In this document: positions 25,485 through 35,820 of the stretch, in pieces
How positions within the stretch are numbered: the first letter of the stretch is position 1
How the letters are laid out: each line of letters begins with the position of its first letter
From: CAIUSP01 sp964594365
Lineage (GTDB): Bacteria; Actinomycetota; Thermoleophilia; Solirubrobacterales; 70-9
Reading direction: 5' to 3'
NCBI GenBank assembly: GCA_964594365.1
Contig: CAZQMB010000001.1
Location: 186,001-250,000, forward strand
Length of the DNA: 64,000 bases
Notes under the pieces: generated by a model
Told to the model about the DNA's origin: nothing
What the model saw: the letters and a program-made list of their open reading frames with translations, nothing else
The model's database searches: none
Made by a program: the position numbers and the translations under genes

Positions 25485-25847
25485 TCAGAGGCTGCGACGG
25501 TGGCGGAACTCCTCGCGGACGCTCTCGGGCCGTCCCCACATCTGGACGACCTCGGCCCTCCCCTCCTGAGCGTCGCGAACCTTCAATTCACCTTTGATCC
25601 CCTCCCGATCCAGACGGTCGAGTATCCCTGCAACCGTCTGGGCAGCGGCCGCATGTCCGAAGTTGCTGGCTACGTCGATACGCCAGTGCCACTCGGAGCG
25701 TGAATAAGGTTGAGCATTGATCTGTGAGAGCAACACCGCGGAATCGATGTAGTCCTCCGGGTCGAAGATCCTCAGGTCCAGAGACAAGTCGGTCCACCCT
25801 TCGGGCAGTGAATCGACCACCTTCCTGAAGTCATCTGCGAGTGCCAT
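25485..25847 (-). CDS. Conserved-looking small hypothetical protein
   Basis: The 120-residue soluble protein has amphipathic helices at about residues 2-13 and 68-83, with strands between. It includes DLSLDLRIFDPEDYIDSAVLLSQINAQPYSR and WHWRIDVASNF. I do not recognise a family. Codon use and length match a real gene, and it precedes the receiver-like gene by only 4 bp, so the two probably act together. The ATG at 25847 leaves 26 bp to the stop of the Nramp gene upstream on the same strand. Confidence 0.65.
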   Translation of the reverse strand: MALADDFRKVVDSLPEGWTDLSLDLRIFDPEDYIDSAVLLSQINAQPYSRSEWHWRIDVASNFGHAAAAQTVAGILDRLDREGIKGELKVRDAQEGRAEVVQMWGRPESVREEFRHRRSL

Positions 25848-25873
25848 CGAGGAACAATCCTAACCCCTGCCGT

Positions 25874-27226
25874 CTAACCGGCGAACAGTCGAAATAGCAG
25901 GAAGAGATTCAGGGCGATTATCGGTGTCACGATCAGGCCCACCAATCCCGAGAGCCATCGGGGGTTGACCAGGCCTCCCATCACCTTCTTCCTCATCGAG
26001 AGCACCAAGAGCGGCACCAGTGCAAACGGTATGCCGAACGAAAGCACGACCTGGCTGATCACCAGCGCGTCGGTCGGAGCCACCCCCAGAGCGACGATGA
26101 GTATCGCCGGCGCGAGGGTTATCCCGCGTCGGAGATAGAGGGGGATCCGGCGGTCGAGGAACCCCTGCATCACCACCTGACCGGACATCGTCCCTACCGA
26201 GGCCGATGCGAGTCCGGAGGCCAGCAGCGCCACCCCGAAGATCGTGGCCGCTTGGTCCGAGATCGCCTCACCGAGGCCTGTATAGGCGCCCTCGATCGAA
26301 TCGATCGCTCCGAACTCCCCGCCCGAGAAGAGCGCGGCGGCCATGGCCATCATCGAGATGTTCACGAGTCCCGCCAGCGCCATCGCGATCACGACATCCA
26401 CCCTCTCGAATCCGAGGATCTTCCTCTTCTCGGTCTCGTCTCGCCCCACCACACGCCGCTGGGTGAGGGCCGAATGCAGGTAGATCACGTGTGGCATGAC
26501 CGTGGCACCGATGATCCCGCTGGCCAGGAGGATGCTCTCGGTGCCGGAGAAACCTGGCACGAAGAGTCCTCGGAGCGTCTCTGAGCCGTCGGGCTTCGCG
26601 GCGATGATCTCGAAGGCGAAGCCGAGCACCACGATCCCGACCATCCCGGCGATTCCGGCCTCCAACCTCCGGAAACCGCGACGCTGCAGTTCGAGGACAG
26701 CAAACGAGATCACCCCGGACACCACCGCTGCCTCGAGCAGCGGCATGCCGAACAGCAGGTTCAGCGCCAGCGCGGCGCCGACGATCTCGGCGATGTCGGT
26801 TGCCATCGCAACCAATTCAGCCTGGATCCAGAGCAGGAAGCTCGTCTTGCGGGAGAAGTTCTCTCGGCAGGCCTCGGGGAGGTTCATACCCGAGGCGATG
26901 CCCAGCTTGGCGGACTGGGTTTGAACCACCATCGCCATCAGGTTCGCCATCAGGACCACCCAGAGCAGCAGGTAGCCGAACTGTGACCCCGCGGAGATGT
27001 TGGTGGCGAAGTTACCCGGATCGATGTAGGCAACTGCAGCGATGAACGCAGGGCCGAGGAATGGCCAGATCCGCGCGAAGCCCTGCCGATCCCCGTCGAG
27101 CGACTGCCTTGCGGCCCGAGCCACCGCTGCTTCTCCGGGGAGCACCGCCTCGATCGAGTCTTCCTCCGATCGGTCGGCCCTCTTTCCCTCACGCTGCGTA
27201 CGCAGCCGTTCGAGAGGATTCCTCAT
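25874..27226 (-). CDS. mntH: Nramp-family divalent metal (Mn2+) transporter
   Basis: The 450-residue protein has about 11 membrane helices and a 50-residue charged N-terminal extension. The diagnostic metal-binding motifs are DPGN in YIDPGNFATN (helix 1) and the MPHVIYLHSAL block (helix 6). The protein imports Mn2+ or Fe2+ with protons. Residues downstream such as TMSGQVVMQGFL and RRGITLAPA also fit the family. No MntR or Fur regulator gene is adjacent. It could be co-transcribed with the two small unknown genes that follow. Confidence 0.94.
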   Translation of the reverse strand: MRNPLERLRTQREGKRADRSEEDSIEAVLPGEAAVARAARQSLDGDRQGFARIWPFLGPAFIAAVAYIDPGNFATNISAGSQFGYLLLWVVLMANLMAMVVQTQSAKLGIASGMNLPEACRENFSRKTSFLLWIQAELVAMATDIAEIVGAALALNLLFGMPLLEAAVVSGVISFAVLELQRRGFRRLEAGIAGMVGIVVLGFAFEIIAAKPDGSETLRGLFVPGFSGTESILLASGIIGATVMPHVIYLHSALTQRRVVGRDETEKRKILGFERVDVVIAMALAGLVNISMMAMAAALFSGGEFGAIDSIEGAYTGLGEAISDQAATIFGVALLASGLASASVGTMSGQVVMQGFLDRRIPLYLRRGITLAPAILIVALGVAPTDALVISQVVLSFGIPFALVPLLVLSMRKKVMGGLVNPRWLSGLVGLIVTPIIALNLFLLFRLFAG

Positions 27227-27314
27227 GCCGCTCCTGTATCGCTGATCACGCGACCAGTCTAGTTAGGCCCTCTGATGCTCGAGCGTCGTCGGAGCGGGCG
27301 TAGAATCTCCGAGG

Positions 27315-28310
27315 ATGGAGGAGAAGCCGCAGCAACGAGAGTCCGCAGCCACGAGCGTCGATGAGATCGAACTCGATGCGGGCTACCGCTTGATCACCGA
27401 GGAGGCGGGGGTAGTGCATCGCGACACGCTCGCGAGCCTCGACGTCGTGGGACCAGATGCGGTCGAGTTCCTCCAGGGCCAGCTGACCAACGACCTCGAA
27501 CGGCTCGAACCCGGGGGCGCAATGTATGCGGCCTTGCTCGACCGCAAGGCCCACATAGTCGCCGACTGTCGCGTGCTGATGGTCAGCCCCGAGGAGATCA
27601 TGCTCGTTGCCGAAGCAGATGCGATCGAAGCTCTCGCTTCCCACCTCGAGACCTACCGGATCGGCCGCAAGGTCGAGGTGCGGGATCGAGCGGGAGAACG
27701 AACCGTCATCTCGGTGATCGGGCCCGCGACCCGTTCCTTCCTCGACGCCGCTCCTGCGGGAAGGGAGGATCGTCATCTGGAGACGTTGCTCGGCGGAGTC
27801 GGATGCAGGGCTCTGGGCACCCCGGATGGCGTGGATCTGATCTGCGCGAGAGATCACGCAGAGTCACTCCGGACGACTTTGACGGGAATGGGGCTCACCG
27901 AGGTTCCGGAAACAGTGGCGGAGATCCTCAGGGTGGAATCCGGGAGACCGAGGTTCGGCTTCGAACTCGACCGGTCGGTGATGCCCGCCGAGGGCGGCAT
28001 CGTCGAACGAGCGGTTGATTTCGAGAAGGGTTGCTACCTGGGCCAAGAGCCGGTCGCCCGGCTTCATTACAAGGGTCGTCCCAACCGCCTGCTCAGAGGT
28101 CTGAAGCTCTCGAGACCGGCGCAGTTCGGCGAGGCGATCAACGGCAGTGATCGCGAACTCGGCAGGATCGCGACGGCATGCGTATCTCCGGCGATTGGAC
28201 CCGTCGCGCTGGCGCTGGTCAGGCGGGAGGCCGAGCCCGGGGCAACGGTGAAGATCGGAGATGACGGAGCGTCCGCAGAGGTAGTCGAGTTGCCCCTGCG
28301 CGCCAGATGA
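27315..28310 (+). CDS. ygfZ: Folate-binding YgfZ/GcvT-like Fe-S cluster assembly protein
   Basis: The 331-residue protein has the GcvT-like fold with the FLQGQLTNDL block near residue 52 and the YgfZ signature KGCYLGQE at about residues 238-245, whose Cys is essential in E. coli YgfZ. It uses tetrahydrofolate in maintaining or repairing certain iron-sulfur enzymes. The window encodes several Fe-S or radical-SAM proteins (FbiC, a ferredoxin-like protein) that could depend on it. The ATG at 27315 follows a purine-rich GGAT context. Confidence 0.92.
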   Translation: MEEKPQQRESAATSVDEIELDAGYRLITEEAGVVHRDTLASLDVVGPDAVEFLQGQLTNDLERLEPGGAMYAALLDRKAHIVADCRVLMVSPEEIMLVAEADAIEALASHLETYRIGRKVEVRDRAGERTVISVIGPATRSFLDAAPAGREDRHLETLLGGVGCRALGTPDGVDLICARDHAESLRTTLTGMGLTEVPETVAEILRVESGRPRFGFELDRSVMPAEGGIVERAVDFEKGCYLGQEPVARLHYKGRPNRLLRGLKLSRPAQFGEAINGSDRELGRIATACVSPAIGPVALALVRREAEPGATVKIGDDGASAEVVELPLRAR

Positions 28311-28332
28311 GACCTCCACTAGTCTTATCCCA

Positions 28333-28752
28333 GTGTCACCTCGAGCCCTGACCCCGCGCCTGCTCTCGTTGGGCCTTGCCGCAGTGCTGATCCCGGCTCT
28401 GGCAGGCTGTGGAAGTGACACGGTCACGACCGAGGACCGCCCGCCACGAGGCATCGAGGTATCCGTGCGGATCGGACCGAAGGGCGTACAGGTATCCCCG
28501 AGGAACTTCGGCGCCGGTCTCGCCAACTTCACGGTGGCGAACCTCACCGACTATCCAGCGACCCTCTCGATCGAGGGCCCCACACCGGTCAGCAGCGACA
28601 CGATCCAACCAGGCGGCTCAGCGAACCTGCAGGGTGACTTCCAACCGGGGATCTACTCCGCCATAGCGGTTGGCGGCGCGGGACTTGAGGAATACGTGTT
28701 CAACGTCGGCCCCGCCAGAGGGAACTCCAATCAGGAGTTGCTCCTTCCTTAG
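28333..28752 (+). CDS. Small lipoprotein of unknown function
   Basis: The 139-residue protein starts at GTG and has a signal peptide with lipobox LAGC (Cys at about residue 26). The mature 110 residues form a predicted all-beta domain: FGAGLANFTVANLTDYPATLSIEGP, then SGTIQPGG-like turns and a GIYSA strand. This resembles small cupredoxin- or immunoglobulin-like envelope domains, but no metal ligands are apparent. It follows ygfZ by 22 bp and converges with the next gene, overlapping it by 4 bp. Confidence 0.72.
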   Translation: MSPRALTPRLLSLGLAAVLIPALAGCGSDTVTTEDRPPRGIEVSVRIGPKGVQVSPRNFGAGLANFTVANLTDYPATLSIEGPTPVSSDTIQPGGSANLQGDFQPGIYSAIAVGGAGLEEYVFNVGPARGNSNQELLLP

Positions 28753-30167
28753 GCGGCTTCGCGAGACGTCTCGTCGTCGGACGGATCGTCCTCGCCGATA
28801 GCGACCAACTCGTCGACCCGATCCAACTGGGACTTGACTGTGTCGCCGAGCTTCTCCACCGCTTCATAAGCTCGCTCTGCAGATGTACTGGCCGAAGTGA
28901 TGTGGGACTTGACGGTGCGAACCTGATCGAGCGCGTTGCGCGCCTCGCTGATCGCATCCCGAACGGCTGCAGCATCGAGACGGAGAGTCGAGTCCTTCGA
29001 CATGCTCACCCGAGCTACAGCGAGGCGATAGGCCACCTCGAGAGACAGCCCGCCAGGCTGGTCACGATCGACGGCCACGAAGAGCTTGTTGCCCTCGTAT
29101 TCGACCAGCTCCTCGGTGTTGGCCGGAACCCGCTCTTCACCAGCACAGACCAGGACAGCGAAATCCGCTGACCGGGTATCCATCGCCTGATCGAGTTCCT
29201 TCCATGCCGCCGGCTTGCTGAGGCGCTTCTCCTTGGCTTCGAAGACGATCCTCCCGAGAGGGAACTCACGGGTCGCGCCGCCGACCTCGACCAGAGTGTC
29301 CCCCTTCTTTCCGCCGCCCTCTGCCTGTTCGGAGCCGGTGTGGCGAGCTGAATCGCCCCTGCTGTTGGCGATGGTCTCGAGTGCCGCGTGCACCATCTCC
29401 TCGAACTCGAGGCCCTTGCGCGTACCGGCTGCCTCGGCCTCGTCGATCAGAGCCTGGGCATCCTCTCGCTCGGTCAGCTTGACCAGCTCCTGCTGCAGAC
29501 TCTCCAATCTCCGGGTCGTCTCCTTGTCTCTGTCGGCTTGAGCCTTGGACTCCCGCTCGACCGTCCGGAGTACCTCTCCCTTGATCTGTTGGAGCGGGTT
29601 GTGCTCGTTCTCGGACGAAAGGTGCTGGACCAACCTCTGCAGTTCAGCGTTGACCAAGTCCTTCATCTCGTGCTGGACAGCTGTCGAGCGGTCGGGGTCG
29701 AACTTCGCCGCGATCTGTTCGGCGATCTCATCGGCGTGGGAGGAGAGGTTCTCCTGGAGCTTGCTGTCGTCTCCCATGACCGCCTGATTGAAGATCTCCT
29801 CCATCTGACGACCTACCTCGTCAGCTCTACCGCCGAAACTCTCGCTGACCTGCCTGGCGACGCGATCGAATTCCGACCGTACGTATGCCGCCTCGATCTC
29901 GGTATCGGCTCCCTGCAGGGCTCGGAGGCCGATCTCGATCGCCCGCCGGACCAGATCCTCCGCGCTGCCACCGAGCTCTACCCGCTCCCGGACGATCTCC
30001 GCCGCCCGAGGATCGGAGACCACGAGCGACTCCACGTGGAGCTCGTCTCCTTCGACCTCGACCCGCCCGCCAGCGGGGCCGTCAGGAGAGCCGGAGTCTG
30101 GCTCGATCTCACGGAGTCGACCCTCGAGCAGGCTGTCTGTGCGAATTGCATCTTCCATTGGGACCAT
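28749..30167 (-). CDS. Coiled-coil protein with DUF2130-like PD-(D/E)XK nuclease-like core
   Basis: The 472-residue protein has long coiled-coil segments at about 85-245 and 385-455. Between them, at about 250-370, is an alpha/beta core with the spacing of a PD-(D/E)XK fold: E254/E257 in KGLEFEEMVH, D290 in KKGDTLVEV, and E310-A-K312 in IVFEAKEKR. A strand DFAVLV follows. The arrangement resembles DUF2130 and RmuC-type proteins, which are predicted DNA-associated nucleases. There is no membrane segment. Substrate and role are unknown; the family link is by eye only. Confidence 0.72.
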   Translation of the reverse strand: MVPMEDAIRTDSLLEGRLREIEPDSGSPDGPAGGRVEVEGDELHVESLVVSDPRAAEIVRERVELGGSAEDLVRRAIEIGLRALQGADTEIEAAYVRSEFDRVARQVSESFGGRADEVGRQMEEIFNQAVMGDDSKLQENLSSHADEIAEQIAAKFDPDRSTAVQHEMKDLVNAELQRLVQHLSSENEHNPLQQIKGEVLRTVERESKAQADRDKETTRRLESLQQELVKLTEREDAQALIDEAEAAGTRKGLEFEEMVHAALETIANSRGDSARHTGSEQAEGGGKKGDTLVEVGGATREFPLGRIVFEAKEKRLSKPAAWKELDQAMDTRSADFAVLVCAGEERVPANTEELVEYEGNKLFVAVDRDQPGGLSLEVAYRLAVARVSMSKDSTLRLDAAAVRDAISEARNALDQVRTVKSHITSASTSAERAYEAVEKLGDTVKSQLDRVDELVAIGEDDPSDDETSREAA

Positions 30168-30197
30168 CGTAGAGGTCGTCCCCGAGGCCTAAAACCT

Positions 30198-30212
30198 GAC
30201 CGGCGCCCGGTC
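30198..30212. promoter_or_regulatory. Inverted repeat upstream of ccr (candidate operator)
   Basis: GACCGGCGCCCGGTC has perfect 6-base arms around a 3-base centre, 50 bases before the ccr start codon. A weak -10-like TAACAT lies just downstream at 30216-30221. It could be a regulator site for the ethylmalonyl-CoA genes, but GC-rich palindromes arise by chance in this genome. Confidence 0.25.
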
Positions 30213-30261
30213 GAATAACATCGCGGTTCCACATGTCCCTGCAACCCGTAAGCGAGATGAG

Positions 30262-31518
<1,257 letters not shown>

Positions 31519-31528
31519 GGAGGGACAA

Positions 31529-31819
31529 ATGTACGTCTGTTACATCGAATGGCACATCCACCCCTTCAGAGCCGATCGCTGGTTCGAAGCTTGGGAGCCG
31601 GCTGCGGCACGAGCTATGGCGTTCGGTGCGAAGGAGTGGAACCTCACCCGGGACACGGACGACCCTCTCCACTTCCGTCAGGGGAGCATCTGGGAGGACA
31701 AGGCCGATTTCGAGCGCTACTGGTACAGCGACGAGATCGGAGAGTTGCGCGAGTCGATCCTTAGTTGGTACAACAAGCCGCTCCTGCCGGTCTGGCACCA
31801 ACTGCTGGCCTCCGAGTAA
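31529..31819 (+). CDS. Small dimeric alpha/beta-barrel-like protein downstream of ccr
   Basis: The 96-residue protein is Trp-rich (eight or more Trp), with a MYVCYIEWHIHP strand, a FEAWEPAAARAMAFGAKEW helix and an ERYWYSDEIGELRESILSWY helix. The pattern resembles ABM-type or EthD-like ferredoxin folds. It has a strong GGGAGGGAC ribosome binding site and sits 10 bp behind ccr, so it is almost certainly co-expressed with it. No catalytic residues are recognisable. A role in CCR or acyl-CoA metabolism is inferred from location only. Confidence 0.75.
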   Translation: MYVCYIEWHIHPFRADRWFEAWEPAAARAMAFGAKEWNLTRDTDDPLHFRQGSIWEDKADFERYWYSDEIGELRESILSWYNKPLLPVWHQLLASE

Positions 31820-31879
31820 CCGGCTCGCGCGTCTACCGCGATCAGATACTTTCCGCCGCCCGCCGTGTTTGATCTGGTG

Positions 31880-32671
31880 ATGGCTACACGCACCGAGACT
31901 CCCGCTCGACCGGCCCGAATGACGCTCGTCGCGATCGGGCTCTGCCTCCTCGGCTCGCTGGGAGTGAGCTCCGTTGCCGAGGCACGGGTCGGGGCGACCT
32001 TCTCCAAGCGTTTGCTCGTGATCCAAGGGACCGCCAAGGCCGAGTCCATCATCGTCGGCTGCAACGAGAACGAAAAGGTCGTGATCAACGGTCGCGTTCC
32101 GAAGCTCCTGGCTGGGGACCCACTTCCCTGCGGGCGGGTTGCGGAGATCGATGTCATCTCCGGCGCCGGAAGCGATCGGATCGATCTCACAGGCGTTGGA
32201 ACTGACTTCGCCTCAGCGAAGTTCCCGGGCTTCGGAACGGGGAGATTGACTGCAATCGTCCCTGGTGCCGGAAGAGATCGGGTCTCCTGCGGTGATGCCT
32301 TCTGCTTCGTCCCGGACGCAGGTCCCGGAGAGGATCTGCTCCGCGGCGGGCCGAGACGGGACATCCTCCGTGGAGGCGGCGACAACGATCGGGTGTTCGG
32401 GTCGGGTGGCCGTGACGACCTACTCGGCCGAGGAGGCAACGACTACCTGGAAGGTGGCGATGGGAACGACCTGATGAGTGGCAACGGTGGCGATGACCGA
32501 CTCTACGGCGAGCTCGGAGACGACCTGATCGGCGGTGGTGCGGGCAGCGACCTGCTCAGCGGCGGCCCCGACGACGATCGTCTGCTCGGCGGACCTGGCA
32601 AGGACAAGATCATGGGCGGACCGGGCAAGGACACGATCGTGCAGGACCCGCCGCGCAGCAAGCGGTCCTGA
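31880..32671 (+). CDS. Secreted RTX-type calcium-binding repeat protein
   Basis: The protein has a signal peptide at about residues 1-35, a beta-rich segment at about 40-145, and then about ten tandem GGxGxDxx(L/I)-type nonapeptides, for example GGNDYLEGG, GNDLMSGNG and GDDRLYGE. Such repeats bind Ca2+ in a parallel beta-roll. The tail is basic. Proteins with this layout are common in deep-branching actinobacteria as exported proteins of unknown role. GTG 31865 is an alternative start; ATG 31880 gives a better signal peptide. Confidence 0.85.
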   Translation: MATRTETPARPARMTLVAIGLCLLGSLGVSSVAEARVGATFSKRLLVIQGTAKAESIIVGCNENEKVVINGRVPKLLAGDPLPCGRVAEIDVISGAGSDRIDLTGVGTDFASAKFPGFGTGRLTAIVPGAGRDRVSCGDAFCFVPDAGPGEDLLRGGPRRDILRGGGDNDRVFGSGGRDDLLGRGGNDYLEGGDGNDLMSGNGGDDRLYGELGDDLIGGGAGSDLLSGGPDDDRLLGGPGKDKIMGGPGKDTIVQDPPRSKRS

Positions 32672-32673
32672 TC

Positions 32674-32964
32674 TCAGCGCCGTTCGAGCGGAGCCATCGT
32701 CAGGCCGGCCAACTCGAGCTGCTCCCAGTAGTGCTCGGCAGGCTCTCGGGGGCCGCTCCAAACTTCTGCGCGACCCTTGGTGTGGATCTGATCGGCGAGG
32801 GCGTACCCGCTGTCGAGCGACACCCCGGGGATGGTCCTGGCCAGAGTCGCCGCAACGTGATCGAAGGTGTTGTGATCGTCGTTCAGCACGATCACCACCC
32901 ACTCACCACCCAGACCTGACCCTGGACCCGCAGCTAGGGGGCGTTCGAGCGTGTCGGGAGCCAA
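32674..32964 (-). CDS. clpS: ClpS adaptor of Clp protease
   Basis: The 96-residue protein has the ClpS core: WVVIVLNDDHNTFDHVAATLARTIPG with the Asn-Asp-Asp N-degron-binding motif, an ALADQIHTKGRAEVWSG helix/strand, and EPAEHYWEQLELAGLTMAPLE. It delivers N-degron substrates to ClpC/ClpA-ClpP. It starts at TTG 32964, 3 bp after the stop of the secreted protein gene upstream. No clpA or clpC gene is present in the window. Confidence 0.92.
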   Translation of the reverse strand: MAPDTLERPLAAGPGSGLGGEWVVIVLNDDHNTFDHVAATLARTIPGVSLDSGYALADQIHTKGRAEVWSGPREPAEHYWEQLELAGLTMAPLERR

Positions 32965-32967
32965 CGC

Positions 32968-33675
32968 CTACCGGAAGGGGAATGGAACGCGAATCGAAAC
33001 GCGATCGAATCTGGCGACCGCATCACCGGCGTTACCGGACTTGGCGCCGACCATGACCACGGTCTTGCGGCCATCGGCCTGAGACGAGGTCGAGTCGACG
33101 TAGGTACGCAGGAACTTGCCGTTCACCCCAACGCGAATGGTCGTATCGGGCTGGCCCAGATCGAAAGCCCTGAGCAGGATGTAGTTGACCGCACCCAGTT
33201 TCGGGACGATCTCCTTCGAATTTCCGCTCGCCAGAACCTCGGCACCCGCGGAACCCTTGGGGTCCTTCACCAGTTGCCAGGTCTGGCGTGTGGGGAAGAC
33301 ACGGAACTGATAGCTGGCGTTGTTGGAGAAACGAACACCGACGCCGACGTAGATCCTCGGACGTTTCTTGGACGGAGTGGCGGGCAAGAGCGCTGCCTGT
33401 GCGGCAACTTCCTGATCCGGGGCCGCATCCGTGGCGTCGCCGAGAACACCGCTGCGAAAGGCGCACATCTTGGTCGCGCCCTCGGCCTTGATGCTCATCG
33501 ACTGGTCGCTGCGCCACTTCTTCGCACAGTTACCCGTGCTGGCCTTTACGAACGCGAGGACCTCGCTCTTCGACTTGAACTGGTACTTGGCCACGTTCAC
33601 GGGACCCGCGATCGCAGCCGTGACGCCGACAAGCGAGGCTGCCATCGCGATCAGGAGTGTCGTCTTTCGTCTCAT
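32968..33675 (-). CDS. Secreted protein with jelly-roll-like domain, unknown function
   Basis: The protein has a signal peptide at about residues 1-24 (MRRKTTLL start, cleavage after an AIAG-type site) and about 210 mature residues rich in beta strands. The YVGVGVRFSNNASYQFRVFP and TWQLVKD pattern resembles concanavalin-like or 3-keto-disaccharide hydrolase-type jelly rolls. It has two conserved-looking cysteines, at about residues 50 and 70. The ATG at 33675 is chosen over a longer frame because it starts directly at the signal peptide. It is probably exported and soluble. Confidence 0.7.
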   Translation of the reverse strand: MRRKTTLLIAMAASLVGVTAAIAGPVNVAKYQFKSKSEVLAFVKASTGNCAKKWRSDQSMSIKAEGATKMCAFRSGVLGDATDAAPDQEVAAQAALLPATPSKKRPRIYVGVGVRFSNNASYQFRVFPTRQTWQLVKDPKGSAGAEVLASGNSKEIVPKLGAVNYILLRAFDLGQPDTTIRVGVNGKFLRTYVDSTSSQADGRKTVVMVGAKSGNAGDAVARFDRVSIRVPFPFR

Positions 33676-33812
33676 CAGCGTGGAAAGGGTAGCCAGAAGG
33701 CTGTTCCTACCTGCACGAACACGCCCCACGCCCGAACGGAGCGGTGCCTCACGACCCCGAATTGCCCTCGATATCCCGCCACCGAGGCGCCAGCACGCCT
33801 ACCATTACGGAC

Positions 33813-35813
33813 ATGCCGAGCCACCATCTCGACCAGCCCGACCGCCCCTGGGTGATGCGCACCTACGCGGGGCACTCCGATGCGAGGCGCTCGAACGAGC
33901 TCTACCGCAAGAACCTCGAGAAAGGTCAGACAGGCCTCTCTATCGCCTTCGATCTGCCGACCCAGACCGGCTACGACCCCGATCACGAACTCGCCCGTGG
34001 AGAGGTGGGCAAGGTCGGGGTGTCGGTGGTCGACAAGGCCGACATGCACGCGCTGCTCGACAGCATCCCTCTCGGGGAGATGAACACCTCGATGACGATC
34101 AACGCAACCGCCGCCTGGCTCTTGGCGCTGTATGCGACGGTGGCAGAGGAAACCGGGGTGCCGCTGTCCGAGTTGGCGGGGACGACCCAGAACGACATCA
34201 TCAAGGAGTACCTCTCGCGCGGCACCTACGCCTTCCCACCCGGGCCGTCGATGCGGCTGATAGCCGACATGGTCGCCTTCACCGTCACCGAGATACCGAA
34301 GTGGAACCCGATCAACGTCTGCAGCTATCACCTGCAGGAAGCCGGGGCGACGCCGGTTCAGGAGATCGCCTACTCGATGGCCACTGCCATCGCGGTCCTC
34401 GACGAGGTCCGCAAGCGAGGTGAGGTGAGCGACGACGATTTCCCCAAGGTGTTCGGCAGGATCTCCTTCTTCGTCAACGCCGGAATCAGGTTCGTGGAGG
34501 AACATGCCAAGTTGCGGGCCATGACCATCCTCTGGGAGGAAATCGGTCGTGAACGCTACGGAGTAACCGACGAGAAGCTGCTCCGGATGCGGTACGGGGT
34601 TCAGGTCAACTCCCTGGGGTTGACCGAATCACAACCGGAGAACAACGTCCAACGGATCGTCCTGGAGATGCTCGCCGTGACCTTGGGCCGCGATGCGAGG
34701 GCACGCGCCATCCAGCTTCCCGCCTGGAACGAGGCGCTTGGCCTGCCCCGACCGTGGGACCAGCAGTGGAGCCTGCGGATCCAGCAGGTGCTCGCGTTCG
34801 AAACCGACCTCCTCGAATACCCGGACATCTTCCAAGGGTCGACGGTCATGGAGGGTCTGGTCGAGGAGATGCTCGAAGGCGCCAGGACCGAACTCGAGAC
34901 GGTGCTGGAACAGGGCGGTGCCGTCGAGGCGGTGCCGTACATGAAGGCCCGGCTGGTCGACTCCCACCGGGAGCGTGTGGCGAGGATCGAGAGCGGGGAT
35001 CAGACGGTCATCGGCCAGAACTCCTTCACCGAGACCGAGGACTCCCCCCTCACCGTTGGCGAGGACGGCGGGATCATGAAGACCGATCCCGAGGTCGAAC
35101 GGGAGCGGATCCAAGCCCTCGAAGAGTGGAAGCAGGAACGCGACACCGCCGAGGTGGAAGCGGCCCTCGCCGAACTCGCCGAGGCCGCACGCGACGAGAC
35201 GACCAACATCATGCCCGCGTCGATCCGCGCAGCGAAAGCCGGGGTCACCACAGGTGAGTGGTCGGAGACGCTTCGCGAGGTGTTCGGTCCCTATCGCGCT
35301 CCGACCGGAGTCTCCGGAAGCGCCTCTTCGAGCGACGCCGAACAACTAGCGGCTACCCGGGAGCGGGTCAAGTCTGCCTCTGACGCCATCGGGAGACCGA
35401 TCAGGATCCTCGTCGGGAAACCCGGGCTCGACGGCCACTCGAATGGAGCCGAACAGATCGCGGTCCGTGCGCGCGACGTGGGCATGGAGGTGATCTACGA
35501 GGGAATCCGGTTGACTCCGGCCCAGATAGCGTCCTCGGCCCTCGAAGAGGATGTCGACGTGGTCGGACTCTCGATCCTCTCCGGCTCACACCGGGAACTG
35601 GTCCCGCAGGTCGTCGACCTCCTCCGTGAGTCCGGCTCCCAGGTCCCGGTGGTGGTCGGTGGAATCATCCCGCCCGACGACGCGCGAGCGCTCACCGAAG
35701 CCGGAGTCGCGAGCGTCTACACGCCGAAGGACTTCGATCTGAACCGGATCATGGGAGAGATCGCCGAATTGGTGGCCGAGAACGACTCGTCGACCCAGCC
35801 TCAACCGGCCTGA
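33813..35813 (+). CDS. ecm: Ethylmalonyl-CoA mutase (B12-dependent)
   Basis: The 666-residue single-chain mutase converts ethylmalonyl-CoA to methylsuccinyl-CoA. Its TIM-barrel half opens with RPWVMRTYAGHSDARRSNELYRKN and GLSIAFDLPTQTGYDPDHE, which fits ethylmalonyl-CoA mutase better than methylmalonyl-CoA mutase. The C-terminal cobalamin domain has D540-G-H542 in PGLDGHSNGAEQ, where the His ligates cobalt, plus GLSILSGSH and VVVGGIIP. The ATG at 33813 starts at the conserved N-terminus; upstream starts in frame add unrelated residues. A small zinc-ribbon gene follows 7 bp later. Confidence 0.94.
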   Translation: MPSHHLDQPDRPWVMRTYAGHSDARRSNELYRKNLEKGQTGLSIAFDLPTQTGYDPDHELARGEVGKVGVSVVDKADMHALLDSIPLGEMNTSMTINATAAWLLALYATVAEETGVPLSELAGTTQNDIIKEYLSRGTYAFPPGPSMRLIADMVAFTVTEIPKWNPINVCSYHLQEAGATPVQEIAYSMATAIAVLDEVRKRGEVSDDDFPKVFGRISFFVNAGIRFVEEHAKLRAMTILWEEIGRERYGVTDEKLLRMRYGVQVNSLGLTESQPENNVQRIVLEMLAVTLGRDARARAIQLPAWNEALGLPRPWDQQWSLRIQQVLAFETDLLEYPDIFQGSTVMEGLVEEMLEGARTELETVLEQGGAVEAVPYMKARLVDSHRERVARIESGDQTVIGQNSFTETEDSPLTVGEDGGIMKTDPEVERERIQALEEWKQERDTAEVEAALAELAEAARDETTNIMPASIRAAKAGVTTGEWSETLREVFGPYRAPTGVSGSASSSDAEQLAATRERVKSASDAIGRPIRILVGKPGLDGHSNGAEQIAVRARDVGMEVIYEGIRLTPAQIASSALEEDVDVVGLSILSGSHRELVPQVVDLLRESGSQVPVVVGGIIPPDDARALTEAGVASVYTPKDFDLNRIMGEIAELVAENDSSTQPQPA

Positions 35814-35820
35814 GGAAGCG

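Noticed and set aside
33676..33812. Possible cobalamin riboswitch before the B12-dependent mutase
   Set aside because: The gap is only 137 bp between divergent starts, and no B12-box-like element is visible.
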